Assembly: GCA_029256565.1 (NCBI GenBank)
Contig: JAQSXQ010000130.1
Location: forward strand, 1-6,310
DNA from: Mycobacterium sp.
Lineage (GTDB): Bacteria; Actinomycetota; Actinomycetes; Mycobacteriales; Mycobacteriaceae
Direction: 5' to 3'
Length of the DNA: 6,310 bases
A program made the position numbers and the translations under genes. The notes under the pieces were generated by a model. It did no database searches. It saw only the letters and a program-made list of their open reading frames with translations, and was not told where the DNA came from. This document shows, in pieces, positions 1-4,672 of this stretch (position 1 is its first letter; each line of letters starts with the position of its first letter).

Positions 1-54
1 GGCCAGGGCCACCGTGGTCACCAGCCACGCCAGGAGCGTCGCGACGAACCGCAC
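1..54 (-). CDS. N-terminus of a membrane or exported protein (partial)
   Basis: The minus strand from position 54 opens with GTG and stays open to the window edge, giving 18 residues that read MRFVATLLAWLVTTVALA. This is one Arg followed by an unbroken hydrophobic run, as expected for a first transmembrane helix or a signal peptide. A perfect AGGAGG lies at 63-68 on the same strand, 8 nt before the GTG, which strongly fixes this start. The gene follows the PPK2 stop codon (116) by 61 nt in the same direction, so it may be the last visible member of that transcription unit. The window cuts it off, so family and function cannot be told. Confidence 0.72.
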   Translation of the reverse strand, partial: MRFVATLLAWLVTTVALA

Positions 55-62
55 GGACGCGT

Positions 63-68
63 CCTCCT
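63..68 (-). promoter_or_regulatory. Shine-Dalgarno AGGAGG of the left-edge gene
   Basis: The minus strand reads AGGAGG here, complementary to the 3' end of 16S rRNA, with an 8-nt spacer to the GTG at 54. It is the best ribosome site in the window and is the reason the short left-edge reading frame is called a gene. Confidence 0.75.
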
Positions 69-115
69 GTCGGTCGGGACGCGGGCCGCGTCAGTTCAGT
101 CGCGACGCGGGGCCG

Positions 116-979
116 TCAGTCGGCCAGTGCACGCCCCACGATGAGCGGATCGGCCTGGCCGACCACGTCGTGATCCTTGTTGTCGTAGTCGAACTTACCG
201 AGGACGTAGCGCATGGCGTTGATCCGGGCGCGCTTCTTGTCGTTGCTCTTCACCACGGTCCACGGCGCGATCTCGGTGTCCGTCCACGCGAACATGTCTT
301 CCTTGGCCGTCGTGTAGTCCTCCCACTTGTCCAGCGAGGCCAGGTCGGTGGGCGACAGCTTCCACTGCCGAACGGGGTCGACCTGACGGATCGTGAACCG
401 GGTGCGCTGCTCGGCCTGGGTGACCGAGAACCACAGTTTCGTGAGGCTGATGCCGTCGTTGACCAGCATCTGCTCGAACAACGGTGCCTGGCGGATGAAC
501 TCGGCGTGCTGCTTGGGCGTGCAGTACCCCATCACCCGTTCGACCCCCGCGCGGTTGTACCAGGACCGGTCGAACAGCACGAGTTCCCCTGCGGCGGGCA
601 GGTGCTTGACGTAACGCTGGAAGTACCACTGCGTGGTCTCGCGCTCGGTGGGCTTCTCCAGCGCGACGACGCGGGCGCCGCGCGGGTTCAGGTGCTCCAT
701 GAACCGCTTGATGGTGCCGCCCTTGCCTGCGGCGTCACGGCCCTCGAACACGATGACGTGTCGGTGCCCGTGCGACTGGCTCCACTTCTGCAGCTTGAGC
801 AGTTCGATCTGCAGCAGCCGCTTCTGCTCCTCGTAGTCCTCGCGCCGCATGCGCTCGTCGTACGGGTAGTTCTCGCGCCAGGTGTCGACGACCTCGCCGC
901 CCGGGACGAGCAGCAGTTGCGGATCGTCGTCGTCGTCGTCGCGGACGGTGTAGCGGTCGAGGTCGATGTCCAAGCTCAC
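116..979 (-). CDS. ppk2: Polyphosphate kinase 2 (PPK2 family)
   Basis: This 287-aa protein is a PPK2-family kinase, a soluble P-loop enzyme that transfers phosphate between polyphosphate and nucleoside di- or monophosphates; members usually favour NTP or NDP formation from polyphosphate. The Walker A motif GRDAAGKGG is at residues 80-88 (Lys86), and the Walker B/lid-base motif FDRSWYNRAGVE is at 136-147 (Asp137, Arg138). Further family signatures are the basic helix after the P-loop (KRFMEHLNPR, 91-100), DPVRQWKLSP (201-210) and WEDY (219-222). The core is full length. The N-terminus is unusual in carrying six consecutive Asp (14-19), encoded by a TCG/CGA triplet repeat. The start is GTG at 979; there is no good ribosome site, but a TACCTT -10 box lies 6 nt upstream, suggesting a leaderless transcript. 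It lies 75 nt downstream of the aldehyde dehydrogenase gene. The GKGG form of Walker A resembles class I enzymes, but substrate preference (GDP, ADP or AMP) cannot be read from sequence alone. Confidence 0.95.
   Translation of the reverse strand: MSLDIDLDRYTVRDDDDDDPQLLLVPGGEVVDTWRENYPYDERMRREDYEEQKRLLQIELLKLQKWSQSHGHRHVIVFEGRDAAGKGGTIKRFMEHLNPRGARVVALEKPTERETTQWYFQRYVKHLPAAGELVLFDRSWYNRAGVERVMGYCTPKQHAEFIRQAPLFEQMLVNDGISLTKLWFSVTQAEQRTRFTIRQVDPVRQWKLSPTDLASLDKWEDYTTAKEDMFAWTDTEIAPWTVVKSNDKKRARINAMRYVLGKFDYDNKDHDVVGQADPLIVGRALAD
924..941. repeat. Perfect (TCG)6 trinucleotide repeat inside ppk2
   Basis: Six uninterrupted TCG units lie here. Read on the minus strand in the ppk2 frame they give most of the GAC/GAT codons for Asp14-Asp19. 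Length changes by whole units would keep the frame and only alter the length of the acidic stretch. Confidence 0.8.
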
Positions 980-985
980 CGCCCG

Positions 986-991
986 AAGGTA
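986..991 (-). promoter_or_regulatory. Candidate -10 box (TACCTT) for ppk2
   Basis: The minus strand reads TACCTT, matching the mycobacterial -10 consensus TANNNT. It is followed by exactly 6 nt and then the GTG start at 979, so transcription would begin at or next to the first base of the start codon. No recognisable -35 box is present. This would allow ppk2 to be transcribed independently of the upstream aldehyde dehydrogenase operon. Confidence 0.5.
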
Positions 992-1054
992 TCGACCGCC
1001 GCCAAAGCTGCGGTGACGCCGAGGTGAACGGCAGGTGTGTCGAATCCGCGCACG

Positions 1055-2584
1055 CTACTTCGCGATTCGCTTGGGCCGGATGAGGGCCAGCTTGGTCATC
1101 ATCGTGTTCATCCGCTTGAGCGCCTTCGGCGAGTTGTTGTAGTAGTTGCCGCCGGCGCCGACGTTGGTGCGCGGTGCGACCACCGTCTCGATGCGGCAGT
1201 ACTTGCGCAGTCCTTCGGGTCCGCCGAACCGGGCGCCGATGCCCGAGGTCTTCCAGCCGCCCATCGGCGCGGTGGTGCACATCAGGTTGGAGATGACGTC
1301 GTTGACGTTGACGCCGCCGCAATCCAGTTGCAGCGCAACGTCATTGGCGCGCTCGAGGTTGCGAGAGAACACCGCGGCGCTGAGTCCGTACTGGCTGTCG
1401 TTGGCCAGGCGGACGGCCTCGGCGACGCTGGACACCTTCATGATCGGCAGCGTCGGTCCGAAGGTCTCGTCTGTCATGCAGGCCATCGAGTGGTCGACGT
1501 CGACGAGCACGGTGGGCTCGTAGAAGCTGCCAGGGCCCGACGGGCGCTTGCCGCCGGTGAGCACCTTGGCACCCTTGGCCAGCGCGTCGGCGACGTGCTT
1601 CTCGGTGACGGCGACCTGGCCCTCGTCGATCAGCGCGCCGAAGGCGTTGCCCTCGCCGGCACCCATCTTGAGGGCTTTCACGTCGCGCACCACGGCGTCG
1701 ACGAACTGTTCGTAGACCTGCTCCATGACGTACACCCGCTCGACCGAGACGCAGGTCTGGCCGGCGTTGAAGAACGCGCCCCACACCGCGGCGTGGGCGG
1801 CCAGTTCGACGTCGGCGTCGTCGAGCACGAGCATCGGGTCCTTGCCGCCGAGCTCGAGGCTGACGGGGGTCAACCGGCGGGCGGCGCGCTCCATCACCTT
1901 GGCGCCGGTCGCGCTGGAGCCGGTGAACTGGATGAAGTCGGAGCTGTCGATGACGGCCTCGGACACCTCACGCGCGCCCTGGGCGAGTGCGAGCACCTCG
2001 GGTGCGCCGGAGTCGATCCAGCCGCGCATCAGCACCTCGGCGGTCAGCGGCGTGCGCTCGGACGGCTTCAGCAGTACCGAACAGCCTGCGGCCAGTGCGC
2101 CGATCGCGTCCATGAGCGCGTTGGCGACCGGGTAGTTCCACGGCGCGATGATCCCGACCAGCGCGCGGGGCCGGTAGTGCACGGTGATCTTCTTGATCGA
2201 CAGGAACGGCAGCGCGGCGGGACGGTTCTCCGGCGCCAGCGCCTTCTCCATGGTCCTGACGTAGTACGACAGGATCATCAGCAGCATCGGCACCTCTTGC
2301 GCGGCGTCGGTGGCGGACTTGCCGGTCTCCTTGATCAGCAGCGACTCGATCTCCGCGCGGTGGTCGCCGAGCCAGACCGCGTAGCGGGCGAGCACCTTGG
2401 CCCGGCCCGCGGCGCCGCGGGCCTCCCATTCGCGCTGCGCCTGCCGCAGACCGGTGGCGATGCGGGCGACGTCGGCGGGGTCGGTCCAGCGGACCGTGCC
2501 TGCGACCTCGCCGGTGGCGGGGTTGAGGATGGTGGCGACGTCCTTGGAATTCGCTCCGGCGTCGACTTCAGGCGTTGCTGTCAT
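1055..2584 (-). CDS. NAD(P)-dependent aldehyde dehydrogenase, GabD2/succinate-semialdehyde dehydrogenase-like
   Basis: This 509-aa cytosolic enzyme of the ALDH superfamily oxidises an aldehyde to the acid. Visible motifs in order are PWNYPV (148-153), cofactor-binding KPSE (173-176), the Rossmann motif FTGSSATG (220-227), catalytic base Glu244 in ELGGKDP, the nucleophile Cys278 in GQTCVS, and Glu373 in DETFGP. All catalytic residues are intact and the length is normal. Glu176 after KPS is the arrangement usual in NAD-preferring members, whereas E. coli GabD, which uses NADP, lacks it (inference). Overall style resembles mycobacterial GabD2-type proteins, but the true substrate is unknown. The C-terminus carries a basic tail (RPKRIAK). 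The ATG at 2584 is the only possible upstream start, because an in-frame TAG, which is also the PAP2 stop, sits at 2594-2596. A GGAGG at 2586-2590 is only 1 nt from the ATG, so translation probably depends on coupling to PAP2. Confidence 0.93.
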   Translation of the reverse strand: MTATPEVDAGANSKDVATILNPATGEVAGTVRWTDPADVARIATGLRQAQREWEARGAAGRAKVLARYAVWLGDHRAEIESLLIKETGKSATDAAQEVPMLLMILSYYVRTMEKALAPENRPAALPFLSIKKITVHYRPRALVGIIAPWNYPVANALMDAIGALAAGCSVLLKPSERTPLTAEVLMRGWIDSGAPEVLALAQGAREVSEAVIDSSDFIQFTGSSATGAKVMERAARRLTPVSLELGGKDPMLVLDDADVELAAHAAVWGAFFNAGQTCVSVERVYVMEQVYEQFVDAVVRDVKALKMGAGEGNAFGALIDEGQVAVTEKHVADALAKGAKVLTGGKRPSGPGSFYEPTVLVDVDHSMACMTDETFGPTLPIMKVSSVAEAVRLANDSQYGLSAAVFSRNLERANDVALQLDCGGVNVNDVISNLMCTTAPMGGWKTSGIGARFGGPEGLRKYCRIETVVAPRTNVGAGGNYYNNSPKALKRMNTMMTKLALIRPKRIAK

Positions 2585-2585
2585 G

Positions 2586-2590
2586 CCTCC
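2586..2590 (-). promoter_or_regulatory. GGAGG immediately before the aldehyde dehydrogenase ATG
   Basis: The minus strand reads GGAGG followed by a single C and then the ATG at 2584. A normal spacer is 5-10 nt, so this site is too close to place the ribosome directly on that ATG. It lies between the PAP2 stop codon (2594-2596) and the start, where a ribosome finishing PAP2 could be held and re-initiate. Confidence 0.35.
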
Positions 2591-2593
2591 ATG

Positions 2594-3181
2594 CTAGCCA
2601 GTGCTGTGACGCACGTCGCACCCGGGTTGACACCTGTCAAGTCCGACGGTCATCGCGGCCACGCAGACGACCGAGGTGGCGAGCAGCAGGGCGCCGATCG
2701 TGTCGGTGAAGTAGTGGTAGGTGAACGACTGGCCTGCGGCGGCGAGCACGGCCGCCGCCGACGCCGCGACCACCGCCCACAGCCGCGCGCCCGCCACGAT
2801 GACCACCATGCCGAGCACGGCCACGGTCACCGTCACGTGCCCGCTCGGGTAGGCCAGCGTCTCGGGATACTCGCCCTTGGTCCGCCCGAACACGCGCTTG
2901 AGCACCCGCATCAGAACCAGCGCGACGGCGGGCGCAGCCACCACCGCGGCGGCGAGCCGCCACTGCTTGCGCCACAGCGCGGTGATCAGCGCGACGGCCA
3001 TGAGCAGCGCGATGACGGGCGGATCGGTGAAGAACAGCAGGTACCCCAGATCGGGATGGAGCTCACCGGTGTTGGAGAACCAGTCGTCGAGTGGCGTCGA
3101 GCGCTTCCCGACCACCAGGCCAAGCAGGAACACCGCCGAGAGCCCGACCACGGGCCACCAGCGGATCGCGGGTCCGCTCAT
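2594..3181 (-). CDS. PAP2-family membrane phosphatase (phosphatidic acid phosphatase type 2 fold)
   Basis: This is a 195-aa integral membrane protein with about six hydrophobic segments (approximately 10-25, 47-70, 76-94, 116-132, 134-150, 161-180). The PAP2 layout is clear: the C1 region KRVFGRTKG (95-103), C2 YPSGH (111-115) with the catalytic-type His115, and C3 HYFTD (156-160) with His156 and Asp160. Members remove phosphate from lipid phosphates such as phosphatidate, undecaprenyl pyrophosphate or prenyl phosphates. Two motifs depart from the consensus. The Arg-Pro that ends C1 (KX6RP) is Lys-Gly here, and the Arg of C3 (SRX5HX3D) is Gly150. Activity may therefore be altered, and the lipid substrate is unknown. 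The ATG at 3181 directly follows the TGA of the DinB gene (TGAATG) with no strong ribosome site, which points to translational coupling. The aldehyde dehydrogenase follows after 9 nt. Confidence 0.9.
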   Translation of the reverse strand: MSGPAIRWWPVVGLSAVFLLGLVVGKRSTPLDDWFSNTGELHPDLGYLLFFTDPPVIALLMAVALITALWRKQWRLAAAVVAAPAVALVLMRVLKRVFGRTKGEYPETLAYPSGHVTVTVAVLGMVVIVAGARLWAVVAASAAAVLAAAGQSFTYHYFTDTIGALLLATSVVCVAAMTVGLDRCQPGCDVRHSTG

Positions 3182-3724
3182 TCAGGTCGCGATGCCTCGC
3201 ACGTAGGCCGCCTGCCCGAGGTGCTGCGCACAGTCGTCGATGATGCTGACGAGCCGCGCACTCGCGGTGACGGGCGGGTCCCACTGCTCGTCGATCACGC
3301 GCTCGAGTTCCTCGGGGGTCACGCTGGCCACGAACTCCAGCGTCACGCGGTGTACGGCGTGGTAGTAGCCGGCGAGCAGGCTGGCCGGCGCCTTGACCTT
3401 GCCGACCTCCTCGGGCGTATGGCCGTAGCCGTGCGCGTCGCGGGGCAGGTCGAGCCCGAACCGGTCCACCCAGCCCTCGCGGAGCCAGACCTGCTCGACG
3501 CCTGCGATGTCACACAGCTGCGCGTCCTGCACTCGCGCGCTGTGCCACAGCAGCCACGCGATGGTGTTCGCCTCCGGCGTCGCGCGGTACAGCGCGACCT
3601 CCTCGGTGAGCCCGTCGGTGAGGTCGTCGGCATGCTCGATCAACCGGGTGAACGAGTCGCGGAGGAGTTCGCGGACCGCCCCTGAATCCGAGGGGGCGTC
3701 CGACGCGCTGGATGAGGTCGCCAT
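3182..3724 (-). CDS. DinB-family protein (DUF664/mycothiol transferase-like)
   Basis: This 180-aa protein has the four-helix-bundle layout of the DinB superfamily. The helix-2 signature LLWHSARVQD is at 58-67 (His61), and the C-terminal signature CAQHLGQAAYVRG is at 165-177 (His168). His61, His168 and a third residue, perhaps His31 in the first helix, are the likely metal ligands. In actinobacteria many relatives are mycothiol-dependent, metal-containing S-transferases or of unknown role; here that is inference from family. Residues 1-16 are a Ser/Ala/Asp-rich leader without a predicted fold. The start is ATG at 3724, supported by a TAACTT -10 box 8 nt upstream on this strand. The open frame continues upstream far beyond this point only because of the high GC content, and that extension has no protein-like sequence. 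The TGA stop abuts the ATG of the PAP2 gene, making this the first gene of the minus-strand operon. Confidence 0.88.
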   Translation of the reverse strand: MATSSSASDAPSDSGAVRELLRDSFTRLIEHADDLTDGLTEEVALYRATPEANTIAWLLWHSARVQDAQLCDIAGVEQVWLREGWVDRFGLDLPRDAHGYGHTPEEVGKVKAPASLLAGYYHAVHRVTLEFVASVTPEELERVIDEQWDPPVTASARLVSIIDDCAQHLGQAAYVRGIAT

Positions 3725-3732
3725 GTCCGCCA

Positions 3733-3738
3733 AAGTTA
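3733..3738 (-). promoter_or_regulatory. Candidate -10 box (TAACTT) for the DinB-PAP2-ALDH operon
   Basis: The minus strand reads TAACTT, fitting TANNNT, followed by 8 nt and the ATG at 3724. Transcription would start at or within a couple of bases of the A of the ATG, giving a leaderless mRNA; there is also no ribosome site before this ATG. It lies only 4 bp from an oppositely oriented -10 box for the plus-strand gene. Confidence 0.5.
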
Positions 3739-3742
3739 CGCC

Positions 3743-3748
3743 TAGGTT
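3743..3748 (+). promoter_or_regulatory. Candidate -10 box (TAGGTT) for the four-helix membrane protein
   Basis: TAGGTT fits TANNNT. The first ATG (3752) is 3 nt away and the second (3755) is 6 nt away. The 6-nt distance is the more usual one from the -10 box to the transcription start, so a leaderless mRNA beginning at the second ATG is favoured. No -35 box or ribosome site is seen. Confidence 0.45.
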
Positions 3749-3751
3749 CTG

Positions 3752-4201
3752 ATGATGGAATCCTTCGGCAGGTCGGTCCTCTGGCTGAGCATCCCACTCA
3801 ACCTGCTCCTGATCGCGTGGGTGTGGCTGGGACGGGCAGCGTTCGGCGTGCCGTGGGGCTGGATGTTCCTCATCCTGTTGTTCACCGCGGTTCCGGTTCT
3901 GCTGATCCTGCTCGGCATCACGACGTTCCTGGCGTTCCGCCAACCCGGGCGGCGGTTCACGACCCGGCAGGCCTACGCACAGGTCGCCGTCTGGGTGGCG
4001 ATGGTCGTGTTCGGCGCGGCGATCGCCGACTTCGACGACTCGGGCAACACCGAATCCCTGCTGAGCCACTGGTTCGGACCCGCCATGCTGCACGCCGGGC
4101 AGGCGATCGTCACGGCGGCGGTCGTCGTCGCTGCGGTGGCGTGGATCGCGCTGCTGGCACTGCTGATCGCAGGCAGGCGTCGGGAGGCCTCGGCGGCCTA
4201 G
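3752..4201 (+). CDS. Small four-helix membrane protein of unknown function
   Basis: I do not recognise a family for this 149-aa protein. It has four hydrophobic segments at about 9-30, 36-62, 75-94 and 115-140. The loop between segments 2 and 3 is strongly basic (RQPGRRFTTR, 63-72) and the C-terminus carries RRR (142-144), while the loop between 3 and 4 is acidic (DFDD, 93-96). By the positive-inside rule both ends are cytoplasmic. The segment-3/4 loop would lie outside and includes two His (106, 114). There are two possible ATG starts at 3752 and 3755; promoter spacing favours the second, giving 148 aa. It is divergent from the DinB operon, with 27 nt between the start codons, and converges on the VOC gene with a 4-bp overlap at the stops. 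Clear membrane topology and G/C third-position bias support it as a real gene; no function is proposed. Confidence 0.82.
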   Translation: MMESFGRSVLWLSIPLNLLLIAWVWLGRAAFGVPWGWMFLILLFTAVPVLLILLGITTFLAFRQPGRRFTTRQAYAQVAVWVAMVVFGAAIADFDDSGNTESLLSHWFGPAMLHAGQAIVTAAVVVAAVAWIALLALLIAGRRREASAA

Positions 4202-4608
4202 CCCTTCGGCCCGCCGCCGTCGCCGTCGGTCGGCGCCGGCGCGCCTCCGTGAAACACGGCCTCGACGTTGTTGCCGTCGGGGTCCCGCACGAACGCGCCG
4301 TAGTAGTTCGGGTGGTACTCGTCGAAGATCCGCGGCTCGTGCAGCGGCTCGGCGCCGAGTGCGAGCGCGGCGTGATAGAACGCCTGCACGCTCTCGGGAC
4401 TGGGCGCGGAGAACGCGAAGTGCAGCGGCGCGCCCACCGGCCGGTCGCCCGCGTCCTCGACCCAGAAGTCGGGCTTGCCCGCCGTGCCGTACCCGACGGC
4501 CGGGCCGACGTCCATCTGCCGCTCGAAGTCGAGCACCCGCAGCACCGAGTCGTAGAACTCCTTGGCCTTGCCGAAGTCCGCACTGAGGATTCCGAAGTGG
4601 TCGATCAC
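4198..4608 (-). CDS. VOC-family (glyoxalase/dioxygenase fold) protein
   Basis: This is a single-domain vicinal-oxygen-chelate protein, 136 aa from the chosen GTG start. It shows the two βαβββ-type halves: IDHFGILSADFGKAKEFYD near the N-terminus (2-20), then PLHFAFSAPSPESVQAFY (61-78) and GAFVRDPDGNNVEAVFH (104-120). The likely metal ligands are His4, His63 and Glu116, in the places expected for the fold. The family includes lactoylglutathione lyases, ring-cleaving dioxygenases, epimerases and thiol-dependent resistance proteins, and sequence alone does not choose among them. The C-terminus is a low-complexity Gly/Pro/Asp tail (121-136). The GTG at 4608 is preferred over an in-frame ATG at 4665. 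It has GAGG 8 nt upstream and places the first β-strand at the very start, whereas the extension is charged and unlike the fold and overlaps the promoter of the divergent gene. The stop overlaps that of the convergent membrane-protein gene. Confidence 0.85.
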   Translation of the reverse strand: MIDHFGILSADFGKAKEFYDSVLRVLDFERQMDVGPAVGYGTAGKPDFWVEDAGDRPVGAPLHFAFSAPSPESVQAFYHAALALGAEPLHEPRIFDEYHPNYYGAFVRDPDGNNVEAVFHGGAPAPTDGDGGGPKG

Positions 4609-4616
4609 ATGCCCAT

Positions 4617-4620
4617 CCTC
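4617..4620 (-). promoter_or_regulatory. GAGG ribosome site deciding the VOC start
   Basis: The minus strand reads GAGG with an 8-nt spacer to the GTG at 4608. The alternative ATG at 4665 has no comparable site, so this motif supports the shorter protein. Confidence 0.45.
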
Positions 4621-4660
4621 GCATCCTTCGACTTCGTCGTCCTTCGCTTTCGGGCCGTCG

Positions 4661-4666
4661 TACATT
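4661..4666 (+). promoter_or_regulatory. Candidate -10 box (TACATT) for the amidohydrolase gene
   Basis: TACATT fits TANNNT and is followed by exactly 6 nt and the ATG at 4673, with no ribosome site between. This is the geometry of a leaderless mycobacterial promoter. The box covers the in-frame ATG (4665) that would extend the divergent VOC protein, which argues against that longer start. Confidence 0.5.
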
Positions 4667-4672
4667 CAGCTC

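Noticed and set aside
14..1027. Long plus-strand open frame opposite ppk2
   Set aside because: It lies fully antisense to a gene with intact PPK2 motifs; the translation is rich in Val, Leu, Arg and Asp typical of GC-rich shadow frames and has no recognisable domain.
1037..3685. 882-codon plus-strand open frame covering ALDH, PAP2 and DinB
   Set aside because: It spans three convincingly coded minus-strand genes and their boundaries; its protein is His/Arg/Gly-rich low-complexity sequence without motifs. High GC content makes stop codons rare.
4232..4245. GC hairpin (GGCGC, loop CGGC, GCGCC) near the VOC 3' end as a terminator
   Set aside because: The stem is only 5 bp, no T-tract follows on either strand, and it lies in coding sequence; such inverted GC runs are expected in this composition.
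4609..4665. Longer VOC protein starting at ATG 4665
   Set aside because: The extra 19 residues are charged and not part of the VOC fold, there is no ribosome site, and the ATG sits inside the -10 box of the divergent gene. The GTG at 4608 has GAGG 8 nt upstream.
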